A stretch of DNA of 64,000 bases from Thermaurantimonas sp046295455 (GCA_046295455.1 JBKBNI010000001.1:62001-126000); one strand, 5' to 3'. Counted from the stretch's first letter, positions 44,963 to 53,893 are shown. The notes: generated by a model not told the origin, from the letters alone. Numbers and translations are program-made.

Positions 44963-45351
44963 AAAAAATTGCAGTAATTGCTCACAACAGGCTTAAGCCT
45001 GTGCTCTGTGATTTTCTGAAAAACCGCAAGGACTGGCTCTGGGGGAAATCCCTTGTAGCTACAGGTCGCACGGCCGATGCCCTGGAAGAGAGTCAGCCCG
45101 GACTCGATATCCTGCACGTAAACAAGGGTGAAAGCGGAGGTTATATCGAAATTACCCGTATGATCGAGAACGGTGAAATATCTTTTGTCATCTTCCTGCG
45201 CGACCCATCCATTCGCCAAAGCTATCACCAGGATATTCAAAATCTGCTCGATGCCTGCGACAATCACAATGTCCCCATAGCCACCAACACACAGGCAGCC
45301 GAGCTCATCATCCTGGGCCTGATCAAAAAAGAAACCTCCCGTCGTGCATGA
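44959..45351 (+). CDS. Methylglyoxal-synthase-fold protein lacking the catalytic Asp
   Basis: A 130-residue protein covering the whole methylglyoxal synthase (MGS) fold. It has KKIAVIAHNRLKPVL, VATGRTADAL, the strand ISFVIFLRDP and the C-terminal NVPIATNTQAAELII. Aligned by eye with E. coli MgsA, His19 is kept (His9), Lys23 is kept (Lys13) and Asp101 is kept (Asp92). The loop SGPMGGD, which carries the catalytic Asp71, reads KGESGGY, so Tyr62 stands at the Asp position and Lys56 at the phosphate-binding Ser65. His98 aligns with Tyr89, next to His90. Normal dihydroxyacetone-phosphate elimination is therefore doubtful. It may be a phosphate or sugar-phosphate sensor, or act on another substrate. 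Overlaps both neighbours by 4 bp. Confidence 0.78.
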   Translation: MKKIAVIAHNRLKPVLCDFLKNRKDWLWGKSLVATGRTADALEESQPGLDILHVNKGESGGYIEITRMIENGEISFVIFLRDPSIRQSYHQDIQNLLDACDNHNVPIATNTQAAELIILGLIKKETSRRA

Positions 45352-46019
45352 ATCAGGAGATTAAAGCCTTCATATTTGACCTCGACGGTGTGATCACTGA
45401 TACTGCCAGATACCATTACAAAGCGTGGAGGAGAATGGCCAATGAACTCGGATTTGACTTTACCGAAGAAGAAAACGAACAACTTAAGGGCGTAAGCCGG
45501 GCTGAAAGTCTGGAGAAGATCCTCCAATGGGGTGGGATCACGGTCTCCACGGAAGATAAAATTCGCCTTGCCGAGCAAAAAAATCAGTGGTATCTGGAAT
45601 ACATCCAGGACATCACTCCGGGAGATCTGCTTCCCGGAGCCCGTGATTTCTTGTTGGCAACCAGGGAGGCAGGTATTTACATTGCGCTTGGTTCAGCGAG
45701 TAAAAATGCCATCCCCATTGTCGAAAAACTCGGTGTACGGCACCTTTTTGATGTACTGATTGACGGCAATGCAGCCCCTAAATCCAAACCTGATCCTCAG
45801 GTCTTTATGCTGGGAGCTTTGCAATTGGACGTCCGACCTGAGCAGTGCGTTGTCTTCGAGGATTCGTTGGCCGGCATTCAGGCCGCAAAAAACGCAAATA
45901 TGTATACAGTAGGCATTGGATACATGCTGCCAAAAGATGTAGCTGACTTCCACGCCGGATCCCTGGAGTTTCTTACACCCTCTATCGTGATTACTGAAGT
46001 TTTGAAGCATTCAAAATAA
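45348..46019 (+). CDS. pgmB: Beta-phosphoglucomutase
   Basis: HAD-superfamily mutase of 223 residues that converts beta-glucose 1-phosphate to glucose 6-phosphate via beta-glucose 1,6-bisphosphate. It has the nucleophile and acid pair in FIFDLDGVITDTARYHYKAW, the cap motif NEQLKGVSRAESLEKIL typical of PgmB, LGSASKNAIPIVEKLGV with the conserved Ser, and KPDPQVFMLGA with VVFEDSLAGIQAAKNANM for Mg2+. It sits between the MGS-like gene (4-bp overlap) and the GH65 phosphorylase (10-bp gap), the textbook partner that supplies beta-glucose 1-phosphate. Confidence 0.94.
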   Translation: MNQEIKAFIFDLDGVITDTARYHYKAWRRMANELGFDFTEEENEQLKGVSRAESLEKILQWGGITVSTEDKIRLAEQKNQWYLEYIQDITPGDLLPGARDFLLATREAGIYIALGSASKNAIPIVEKLGVRHLFDVLIDGNAAPKSKPDPQVFMLGALQLDVRPEQCVVFEDSLAGIQAAKNANMYTVGIGYMLPKDVADFHAGSLEFLTPSIVITEVLKHSK

Positions 46020-46029
46020 TAATGACACC

Positions 46030-48312
46030 ATGCACAGAAAGTACATCATAACCGATGAATGGAAGCTCATCGAAAAAGACTTTGACCCCAATCTGCATCC
46101 ATGTTCCGAAAGTTTATTTGCCCTTGGAAATGGTCATATGGGTCAACGCGCCAACTTCGAAGAACAATATTCCGGAAAATCACTCCAAGGCAGCTACATA
46201 GCCGGAGTGTATTATCCGGACAAAACGCGGGTAGGCTGGTGGAAAATCGGATATCCCGAATACTTTGCCAAAGTCATCAACTCGGTCAACTGGATCGGTA
46301 TTGACCTCCTGATCGATGACAAGCCTCTTGACCTTGCTAAAGTGCGCAGTTCAGGATTCTACCGCGAACTCAATATGAAAGAAGGTTACCTCCTGCGCAG
46401 ATTTACGGCACACTTCGGCGAAGAGAAATATCTCGAGGTGGAAGTTGTTCGCTTTTTGTCCATGAAGCGCCATGAAATCGGAGCCATCCGATACGCCATC
46501 ACGCCAAGGGGATTCTCCCCGATCATTACATATACACCCTATCTGGACTTCGACGTGCACAACGAGGACTCAAATTATGGTGAGAAGTTTTGGGAGGAAG
46601 TATTTACTTCAGTAGCTTCCCAAAAAGCTATCAACGTCGCCTCCACTAAAAAGACCAACTTCCACGTAGCTGCTGCCATGCGGTACGAAATCGACGCAAA
46701 CGGACGCCACATCACTCTTTATCCCGAAAACATTAAACGCGAAAAATATGTAGGCAACCGTTTTGAAATCAAATCTGAGGATGGAACTACCTACACCCTT
46801 CATAAGTATGCGGCTATTACATCTTCTCTAAACTACCCTGAAAATAAAGTAGCCGAAGAGGCTGACCAAAAGGCTTCCGAGGCTATGCGTATCGGTTTCG
46901 ACCAGCTACTGACAGAACAGTCAGAGGCCTGGGCACGCATCTGGGAAACTTCCGATATCATCATCGAGGGGGACCCCGAAGCGCAGCAAGGTATTCGATT
47001 CAACATCTTTCAGCTCAATCAAACCTACACCGGTGATGATCCCCGGCTCAACATCGGGCCCAAAGGATTCACAGGTGAAAAATACGGAGGTGTAACCTAT
47101 TGGGATACAGAGGCTTACTGTTTTCCCTTTTACTTAAGTACACGCCACCCGGAAGTTGCCCGTAATCTCTTGCTCTATCGATACAGACATTTGCCAAAAG
47201 CCATCGAAAACGCAAAAAAACTTGGATTTACAAACGGAGCTGCGCTGTACCCGATGGTCACCATCAATGGAGAGGAGTGTCACAATGAATGGGAAATAAC
47301 CTTTGAAGAAATTCACCGAAACGGCGCCATGGTTATCGCCATCAAGCGCTACTTCGAATATACGGGCGATCTTTGCTATGTGGCAGAATACGGTCTTGAA
47401 GTCATGATTGCCATCGGACGATTCTGGGCTCAGCGTTTCAATTGGAGCGAAGACAAGCAACAGTATGTCATGCTGGGCGTGACCGGTCCCAATGAATATG
47501 AAAACAACATCAACAACAACTTCTACACCTCCTACATCGCCCGCTGGTGCATGCAGTATACCCTCGAAATGATTGAGCGACTCAAAGAGCACTACCCACG
47601 CGAATTGGAAATTGTACTGCAGAAAACCGGATTTGACCTCTCGGCCGAACCAAAAAACTGGCAAAACATCATCCAAAACATTTATTTTCCCTATTCAGAT
47701 TCCTATCGGATATATCTCCAGCAAGAGGGCTTTCTCGACAAGGAGCAGAGGCTTGCGTCCGACTTGCCCCTGAGTGAGCGTCCCATCAACCAGCATTGGT
47801 CGTGGGACAGAATTCTGCGCTCTGTCTTCATAAAGCAGGCAGATACCCTTCAGGCATTTTACTTTTTTGAAGATGACTTTACATACGAAGAGCACGAGCG
47901 GCACTTTGACTTTTATGAGCCCCGTACCGTGCATGAATCTTCACTTAGCCCCTGTGTCCACGTAGTACTGGCCGCTAAACTCCACAAAATAGACAAAGCG
48001 TACGAACTATATCTGCGCACCTCTCGCCTAGACCTGGACGACTACAACAAGGAAGTCCACGAAGGCCTTCATATTACTTCCATGGCCGGCACATGGATGA
48101 GTGTGGTTGAAGGATTTGGAGGGATGAGAGTACGCCACAAAAAACTCTATTTTGATCCCCTGCTTCCCCGCCATTGGAAGCGCCTGAGCTTCAAAATCAT
48201 TTTCGACGGCCGCATCCTCGAGGTCAATGCCACCCAGGAGGCCACACACATTGTCCGGCATTCGGGTGAACCCATCACCATTTCAATCGCAGGAAAGGAA
48301 ACCGTCGTCTGA
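46030..48312 (+). CDS. Glycoside hydrolase family 65 disaccharide phosphorylase (maltose phosphorylase type)
   Basis: A 760-residue cytosolic enzyme that would split maltose or a related alpha-glucobiose with phosphate, giving glucose and beta-glucose 1-phosphate. It shows the N-terminal beta-sandwich (HPCSESLFALGNGHMGQRAN), the linker, and the (alpha/alpha)6 barrel with TYWDTEAYCFPFYLSTRHPE, HNEWEITFEEIHRNGA and the general acid Glu489 in GVTGPNEYENNINNN. The late region has RTVHESSLSPCVH and HITSMAGTWMSVVEGFGGMR, the phosphate-binding part. Length and the GPNEYENN context favour maltose phosphorylase over trehalose or kojibiose phosphorylase, but specificity needs assay. No maltose transporter is in the operon. 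Confidence 0.92.
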   Translation: MHRKYIITDEWKLIEKDFDPNLHPCSESLFALGNGHMGQRANFEEQYSGKSLQGSYIAGVYYPDKTRVGWWKIGYPEYFAKVINSVNWIGIDLLIDDKPLDLAKVRSSGFYRELNMKEGYLLRRFTAHFGEEKYLEVEVVRFLSMKRHEIGAIRYAITPRGFSPIITYTPYLDFDVHNEDSNYGEKFWEEVFTSVASQKAINVASTKKTNFHVAAAMRYEIDANGRHITLYPENIKREKYVGNRFEIKSEDGTTYTLHKYAAITSSLNYPENKVAEEADQKASEAMRIGFDQLLTEQSEAWARIWETSDIIIEGDPEAQQGIRFNIFQLNQTYTGDDPRLNIGPKGFTGEKYGGVTYWDTEAYCFPFYLSTRHPEVARNLLLYRYRHLPKAIENAKKLGFTNGAALYPMVTINGEECHNEWEITFEEIHRNGAMVIAIKRYFEYTGDLCYVAEYGLEVMIAIGRFWAQRFNWSEDKQQYVMLGVTGPNEYENNINNNFYTSYIARWCMQYTLEMIERLKEHYPRELEIVLQKTGFDLSAEPKNWQNIIQNIYFPYSDSYRIYLQQEGFLDKEQRLASDLPLSERPINQHWSWDRILRSVFIKQADTLQAFYFFEDDFTYEEHERHFDFYEPRTVHESSLSPCVHVVLAAKLHKIDKAYELYLRTSRLDLDDYNKEVHEGLHITSMAGTWMSVVEGFGGMRVRHKKLYFDPLLPRHWKRLSFKIIFDGRILEVNATQEATHIVRHSGEPITISIAGKETVV

Positions 48313-48622
48313 ATCAATACAAAAATTGGGGTTCGGAGAGCTATCTGCCACGGGATACGTAAATAAGCCCTACCATACATTGCTCCCGATCCTCTTTCTT
48401 GTAAAAAATCCCTCATCCATCACAAGCCGTGGGTGCCGATGCAGGAGGAATCTATTTGTGCATGGAGGAGCGTGCTCAATGAGCGAATCATTGCCTCCAC
48501 GGGCGATACCCCGATTTCGGGTTCATTCTACTAAAAAGCGGACCTGATATTGATCCGGTGCGCGACTGCCTCATATGTCTGCCATATCCACTCCGATACA
48601 AGATGAATAAGGGAATATACTC
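48313..48622. other. 310-bp gap with no supported feature
   Basis: The region between the convergent GH65 and flippase genes has no convincing ORF and no strong terminator. The best hairpin is a weak CCCGA/TCGGG pair near 48510. It looks like ordinary non-coding or eroded sequence. Confidence 0.4.
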
Positions 48623-49891
48623 CTACTGCCTGCGCAAAAGTTTCAGATACTCTCCCAACACCCGGAAATCGGGTTTAAATCTCCAGATATACGCCTTGCT
48701 ATCAGGATGTACCATCCTTAGCAATACAATTAAAGACCCTAAGGCGGTGATAGAATAGGATACAAAGTTGACGACGACAGCTCCGTACAATCCAAATCTG
48801 GCAATCAGAAAATTTCCCAATAAAAGTATCGGCAGAAATGCAATCAGGGATATCGCGAAGTTTTTAAAGAAAAATCCACGCCCTGAAATGTAATGGGAAT
48901 AAATCATGCCTCCGGCCAATATGGATACAGCCGGTGTCATCGCAAGCAGCCACTGACCAAGACCTGAAAAGTCCTTGCCCAGAAACCAGTTGTAAACTGA
49001 ATCCGGAATTACAGCTAGCAGCAGCATGGCCAATGCGCTGAGGAGTGCTACCCATCTGGCTGTCACAAAAGTGATGATGTCGGCATTGGGGTCTTTATTG
49101 GCTTGTGATACCCGGGCATAGACTACCAGGCTCGCACTCTTAGCCAGCAACCAGATTCCTTCACCTAACTGCACAACAGCCGAAAAAATTCCTACTGCTC
49201 CGGCTCCCCACCATGCATTTAAAAAGAAATACGTAAATCTGTAATTGAATTGTTGCACCAAATTGCCAAGCTGTATGTGAAAGCCATCTTTAAACAGCCG
49301 CTTAACAATATCTGCATTGATTCTAAAGGCGAAACCCTCCTTTTTCAATATTGGCAACAAGAACAGCAGTGACAAAAACCACTGTGCCCCCGAGCCAAAG
49401 CACAAGGCGATAAAATAGTGTTCGACCATTGGCTCCCGGTACATATATCTAAGAATCAATACCCCTAAAAGAATCGTATTTACCGAAAGGGAGGCGGCAT
49501 TGTGAAGGCTCATTTTGTCTCTTCCGGCTAGTACATACTGGTGTGCCCATCCTGTGGAGTAAAAAAATACGACAATTAAGAGATATGGCAGTCCGGGAAG
49601 CAATTTGGAAAAATGAGAAGAAACAACTGCTGTTAAAAGTACCGTCAGCAAGGTCCATGCATACGACCCGGTGAGAAGTTCGGATGACTTGTACCGGGGA
49701 GCGTAGTATACCATAGCTGAGCCACCGAAAAGATTTCCGACGTTCAGAAAAATGCTCACCCAAAGATTAAACAGGGCTGCCTGACCCACGCCTTCGCTGC
49801 CAATATAGCGAGCATTGGTGGCTAAAATCACCAGACCAAGAAATGCAGAAATTGCCCGTGCGGCAGTCGTTTGGAGGAGTTTCTTAAACAT
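48623..49891 (-). CDS. Polysaccharide flippase, MOP superfamily
   Basis: Inner-membrane protein of 422 residues with about 12 hydrophobic helices. The N-terminus KLLQTTAARAISAFLGLVIL followed by ARYIGSEGVGQAALFNLWVS matches the opening of O-antigen and polysaccharide transporters. It is only distantly similar to the flippase at 6.8 kb. It overlaps the upstream GT4 glycosyltransferase gene by 8 bp, and the pair likely assembles and exports a lipid-linked glycan. No polymerase, ligase or sugar-nucleotide genes accompany them, so this is not a complete capsule locus. Confidence 0.85.
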   Translation of the reverse strand: MFKKLLQTTAARAISAFLGLVILATNARYIGSEGVGQAALFNLWVSIFLNVGNLFGGSAMVYYAPRYKSSELLTGSYAWTLLTVLLTAVVSSHFSKLLPGLPYLLIVVFFYSTGWAHQYVLAGRDKMSLHNAASLSVNTILLGVLILRYMYREPMVEHYFIALCFGSGAQWFLSLLFLLPILKKEGFAFRINADIVKRLFKDGFHIQLGNLVQQFNYRFTYFFLNAWWGAGAVGIFSAVVQLGEGIWLLAKSASLVVYARVSQANKDPNADIITFVTARWVALLSALAMLLLAVIPDSVYNWFLGKDFSGLGQWLLAMTPAVSILAGGMIYSHYISGRGFFFKNFAISLIAFLPILLLGNFLIARFGLYGAVVVNFVSYSITALGSLIVLLRMVHPDSKAYIWRFKPDFRVLGEYLKLLRRQ

Positions 49892-51020
49892 GCATTAAGT
49901 GGCGATTGTAGATCGTATTCACCAGTTGTGTGACAGATTCCTCACCAAAGTGTTTAGAGGCATATTCAGCAAGCACATCGCGCTTATATATGTGCTTATT
50001 TTTCATAAATAAAAGCATGGCCTCACCCAGATCGTCCTCGCGATCAGGGCTTACCAATAAGCCCAGCTCATCTGTAAGCCACTCGCGAATTCCGCCTACA
50101 TCACTGGCGATGACTGGAGTCCCGCAAGCCCACGCCTCCGGAATCACACACGGAAAATTTTCATATCTGCTGTATAACACAAGGCAGCGGGACTGCCTCA
50201 ACTTCTCTGCCACCTCCCGTGATTTTAATTCCCCAAAAAAAGTGACAGAATTGCCCAACCCGAGCTCTTCTGCCAATTTTATCAAACCACGGTTGTCGCC
50301 ATCACCACCCATAGACATTGTAGCACTGTGATATTGGTCTTTGACTTTGGCAAACTGCCTTAGAATCGCTTCAGGTCTCTTGTGTTGTGTATCAAGGGTA
50401 GATATGTGAACGAAATCAAACTTCTTCCCCCCTTCGGCTCCGGGAGTAAAAACCTGCGTATCCACTACATTGGGCAAGACGCTGTAAGAGATCCTGCGAT
50501 GAAAGCATTGTACCATACACTGACCCAAGTGTTTCGTGACAGGCAGAAACTCATCCACGAAACCACTCGACCAGCGGATCATCATCCTTCTCCAGAGGGG
50601 TAATTCCTGAAACTTTCCATTGTGATATCCTGTCCAATGCTCGGTACATACTACTGGCTTACGAATGATTAACCTACATAATACTGCGATCCAGTAGGTT
50701 TCGTGAAAGATCGTCAGATGTACAATGGCTGTCCTTGCAGACCGGGTTCGCAGCTGTTGAATCAAATGGATAAACAGCCTGACCTTTCCGGTCATAGAGT
50801 TTTTGTAAAAATAGTGATGTCCCTGAAAGCCAGCTTCCTTTATTGGTTCAATCTGATTGTTTGAATGGCTACTGCTAAAGAAGTGCAACAGATAAATTTC
50901 CGCTCTACGTGACGCGACGCGAGTATGTCTTTCGACAAAATTTCCCAGAGTGGCATGAATCCGGCTCGGATACCACGGGGTAATCCAAAAAACAGTCGGA
51001 ATCGGATAGGTGTCAGCCAT
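49884..51020 (-). CDS. Family 4 glycosyltransferase
   Basis: A 378-residue GT-B enzyme. The N-terminal acceptor domain has VFWITPWYPSRIHATLGNFV and ends near residue 190. The donor domain has FVHISTLDTQHKRPEAILRQ, SMGGDGDNRGLIKLAEELGL, VTFFGELKSREVAEKLRQSR, and the EX7E-type motif ENFPCVIPEAWACGTPVIAS that binds the sugar nucleotide. It would transfer a hexose onto a membrane-linked acceptor. It is the first gene of a two-gene unit with the flippase. A near-consensus -7 (TACTTTG) stands just upstream at about 51030. The DNA beyond is decayed, so this gene marks the edge of a degraded segment. Confidence 0.9.
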   Translation of the reverse strand: MADTYPIPTVFWITPWYPSRIHATLGNFVERHTRVASRRAEIYLLHFFSSSHSNNQIEPIKEAGFQGHHYFYKNSMTGKVRLFIHLIQQLRTRSARTAIVHLTIFHETYWIAVLCRLIIRKPVVCTEHWTGYHNGKFQELPLWRRMMIRWSSGFVDEFLPVTKHLGQCMVQCFHRRISYSVLPNVVDTQVFTPGAEGGKKFDFVHISTLDTQHKRPEAILRQFAKVKDQYHSATMSMGGDGDNRGLIKLAEELGLGNSVTFFGELKSREVAEKLRQSRCLVLYSRYENFPCVIPEAWACGTPVIASDVGGIREWLTDELGLLVSPDREDDLGEAMLLFMKNKHIYKRDVLAEYASKHFGEESVTQLVNTIYNRHLMHV

Positions 51021-51390
51021 TATCGTGACAAAGTAAATTCAAAACATAGAGAGGAAAAACTCTTTGAGCGTGATTTAATCAATATTGATGATATAAGCCA
51101 TTAAAAAGCGGTAGAAAACAAGGGATTTGATCTAAAATTTTGTGAATTTGAAGGGATTTTAAGATAAAAAATATATTCAAATCGTTAGAAATTGACAGAA
51201 GTTATCTTCCCATAATGGGTATAATTTTTTCAGATTTGATAACGCTTGAATGCGCTACAAACGCTTTGGAAGCAATATGTTTGAGGGATTAAAACCTGTA
51301 CCAAAAGGAATTGAAATCACAAGGGACTATATGACAGGATAATAACGCTAACAAAACTTGTGGCATTTTCCATACAAAAAGCCTACATCT
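51021..51390. other. Non-coding, A/T-rich segment upstream of the Fic pseudogene
   Basis: Base composition is clearly richer in A and T than in the flanking genes. The only coding-like trace is a 30-codon frame from the ATG at 51250 to 51342 (MRYKRFGSNMFEGLKPVPKG is its first part), which matches nothing recognised. It may be the remains of a gene next to the Fic gene, or chance. Confidence 0.35.
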
Positions 51391-51992
51391 AAATGCTACA
51401 AATACTTCGACCCTGACTACACCTACACTGACCCCAAAAGAGGACTTTTTAGAAATATACAAGACATTAGCGACCCCGCTGTATTGCTCTTTGTGGAGAG
51501 TAGTGATGTAACCAGATGACTACAAGAACTAAACGAAAACCCTTTAAAAATCAAAAGTATTGACAGCCTTTTTTAAATTGACAGATATCTTTACACATTT
51601 ACGTTTGGGTAGGTAAAAAAAGACAATAAATAAGCAAAGACGGCGAACAGTTCTGCCTTACTTCACGCACTGCCAATTCTTTCAGATACATTGACCAATC
51701 AATTGCTGAGCATAAAAAAATTCTCAAAAAACTATAAAAAACTGCTCCCCAAGAAATTGGCAGAAATTTTAGATAAAGACAACTATTTACACCCACTCAG
51801 AGAAGGAAACAGACAAACACAAAGAGAGATATTACGACTGCTGGCTTTAGAAAAAGGCCTGAAACTAAATGTCCATCCGCCACAAGACAGATGTGTTTAC
51901 GAACGATATATGCAAGGCACATGCAAACTTTGACAGATTTTATTTTTGAACTAATTGGCAGGAATGTCAGAAATAGAAAGCCGAGCGCATAA
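51391..51992 (+). pseudogene. Fic-family (AMP-transferase-like) pseudogene with several frameshifts and stops
   Basis: Pieces of one Fic protein appear in order in different frames. The N-terminal part runs from about 51391 (YFDPDYTYTDPKRGLFRNIQ, later LQELNENPLKIKSIDSLF) and is broken by TGA at 51517 and TAA at 51574. Then comes IYVWVGKKRQ-stop-ISKDGEQF, the WAGKxRTxxISK region, followed by SFRYIDQSIAEHKKI. After a frameshift the core continues with KLAEILDKDNYLHPLREGN and RQTQREILRLLALEKGLKL, then VYERYMQGT. A final frameshift leads to TLTDFIFELIG and a stop at 51990-51992. The Fic motif HPFxxGNGR reads HPLREGNRQ, so the catalytic His (51790) remains but the anion-binding Gly and Arg are lost. 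At least five lesions make it non-functional. Confidence 0.8.
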
Positions 51993-52178
51993 CAACCGTT
52001 TCCCGCAAGTAGCGTGAAATGCAAAATTGAAGCTGAGTGCTACTATCAAACATGTGTGCCAGCTGACAATAAAGTGCTCCGGAATCCTCTACTGCGGTAA
52101 ATGGCAAAACGATGTCAGCCGGATTGCGGGAGAGCCGGCAGTTTCCTCTGCCTGGAAAGTTGAGTGTAGGCCACGGTT

Positions 52179-53822
52179 TTAGTCTGATAAGAAGACGGCA
52201 TACACATCCAATGTGGGCATTTCTGCTGTTTGGACCAATTGATCCAGCCAAATTTTCCCATATTGACAGTAGTATTGACCGGCATTTTCATAGCGCTCCT
52301 GCAAAACATCGTTTGGAAAGACTGTTTGTCTCAACTGAAGGAGCTTCTGAGTCAGCCATTCATTTCTTTTCATTTCAGCTTTTAAAACCTTATTTCGCAG
52401 CTTTTCCAAGGCTTTCTCATGCCTTGTTTTTTGAGCCAAGACGCTGCCTGTCAATGTTTTGTCTATAGAAGTACTGTACTGCTCTATTTTGTTGTAGAGT
52501 TCACTGATTTGTCTGACATAGTGGTCAAATTGTGCATCCGTCGGAGAATTCTTCCTGACAAGGGTTTTTAAAGCATCTGTAGTTTTTAGGAAAATGTAAC
52601 TTTTGGGTACAGCATATTTCTCAAAAAAGGACAGATCCTTTTTTTTCAGCATGACAAATGAATTGCGCAGCAGCAGAATAGGCATTGGCACCTGATGTGC
52701 CGAGAAGAGTCCTTTGAGTTGAAACCAATACGCAAGTTCGTTGGCACCTCCAATATATGCCAGATTAGGAAGAATAAACTCCTGATACAGCGGTCGTGTA
52801 ACCACGTCGGGGCTAAACCGCTCGGGATGCTTTTCGATTTCATACTCCATTTCGCTCTCGGTCCACACCCGGGTATCTGAATGGTATCTGCCATTTTCAT
52901 CTTTTGTAATCCGGAATCTTCCGTTTTCGCTTAAATAGAAAAAGTTGATATCTCTCGGATGTACCTGTGCAAACCAAAGTTTACCGATCTGCTCAGAAGT
53001 AGCTTTTACGGCCCGAGAGGAAATCTTGTGCAGAATTTCGTTTTTAATGAGAAAACGAAACGAGTTTTTCAATTCGAAGTCGTCTCCGTCCACAATGACT
53101 ACACCGTAATGACCAAGCAGCGTATGAACGAGCCTTCGTGTTGCATCCTTCAGACTGTGAGCATTCAAATAGCTGTCTGCCAGAATGTCGAGCCATTCCC
53201 TCGTATACACATTGTGAGGCCTCAGAAAACTCGCATATGCATTTAAAACCTCTGCATATCCATCCATCCGAAGCCTGCCCACGGGCAATGTGTGCTTTGG
53301 TAAATTCCATTGAAATCTTACCTGATTGTGATGAAAATGATTGATTTCGTCAAAATCGTGGTCCTCACTGGCCATCCAAAACACAGGAATAAACGCGTAC
53401 TCCGGATACAGAGATTTCAGCCTCCGTGTCATTGCTATGGCGCTGATGATTTTATATAAAAAATACAAGGGGCCTGTGTGCAGACACAGTTGATGGCCGG
53501 TAGTGATCACAAATGATTTGTCATCGTTAAGCGCTTCGATTTGAGCATTTAATATTGGCGATTTATAAAGCTGTATGCCTGCCAAATCATACTGCCGTCT
53601 CAAAACTTTGGTCAGAAGGGCTCTTCGATCGGCTGTATATTCTGTTTTTTTTTCCAGCAATTGACTGTAGAACTCCTCATCACTAAACCGACGGTGGAAG
53701 AATGGCTCCAGATCCCTAGATGATGTCAGATACTCAAGGGTGATGGATGGTAAAATACCTGCTTCGGCAAAAGGGATTTTTTCGACGGAATGAAATACAG
53801 CAGCTTGCAATTGCGAATTCAT
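52179..53822 (-). CDS. bshC: Putative cysteine ligase BshC (bacillithiol biosynthesis)
   Basis: A 547-residue cytosolic protein. BshC adds L-cysteine to glucosaminyl-malate in the last step of bacillithiol synthesis; its mechanism is still debated. It shows the family core VITTGHQLCLHTGPLYFLYK followed by YAFIPVFWMASEDHDFDEIN, then GGANELAYWFQLKGLFSAHQ with MPILLLRNSF, a coiled region around 440-490, and a C-terminal coiled part ending in VQTAEMPTLDVY. The length is normal for the family. bshA and bshB are not in the window. It has its own -7 element (53837-53830). The adjacent upstream gene is a glutathione-peroxidase-family enzyme, also part of thiol-based defence. Downstream lies the decayed Fic region. 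Confidence 0.93.
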   Translation of the reverse strand: MNSQLQAAVFHSVEKIPFAEAGILPSITLEYLTSSRDLEPFFHRRFSDEEFYSQLLEKKTEYTADRRALLTKVLRRQYDLAGIQLYKSPILNAQIEALNDDKSFVITTGHQLCLHTGPLYFLYKIISAIAMTRRLKSLYPEYAFIPVFWMASEDHDFDEINHFHHNQVRFQWNLPKHTLPVGRLRMDGYAEVLNAYASFLRPHNVYTREWLDILADSYLNAHSLKDATRRLVHTLLGHYGVVIVDGDDFELKNSFRFLIKNEILHKISSRAVKATSEQIGKLWFAQVHPRDINFFYLSENGRFRITKDENGRYHSDTRVWTESEMEYEIEKHPERFSPDVVTRPLYQEFILPNLAYIGGANELAYWFQLKGLFSAHQVPMPILLLRNSFVMLKKKDLSFFEKYAVPKSYIFLKTTDALKTLVRKNSPTDAQFDHYVRQISELYNKIEQYSTSIDKTLTGSVLAQKTRHEKALEKLRNKVLKAEMKRNEWLTQKLLQLRQTVFPNDVLQERYENAGQYYCQYGKIWLDQLVQTAEMPTLDVYAVFLSD

Positions 53823-53829
53823 AAACTGA

Positions 53830-53837
53830 CAAAAGTA
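53830..53837 (-). promoter_or_regulatory. bshC: bshC -7 promoter element
   Basis: The minus strand reads TACTTTTG, matching TAnnTTTG, 8 nt before the bshC ATG at 53822. It begins right where the U-tract of the preceding terminator ends, so bshC expression is separated from the gene before it. Confidence 0.45.
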
Positions 53838-53867
53838 AAAAAGAACAGCCGACCATCACGGCCGGCT
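53837..53867 (-). terminator. Terminator of the glutathione-peroxidase-family gene
   Basis: On the minus strand AGCCGGCC (53867-53860) pairs with GGTCGGCT (53854-53847) around a 5-nt loop, with one G-U wobble. It is followed by GTTC and six T (53842-53837). The hairpin is imperfect on the plus strand, so it acts for the minus-strand gene ending at 53894. Confidence 0.7.
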
Positions 53868-53893
53868 TGTCCTCTCAACACACCATGAAAAAT

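Noticed and set aside
48227..48547. 106-codon plus-strand frame across the end of GH65
   Set aside because: It overlaps the conserved C-terminus of the phosphorylase and shows no family features.
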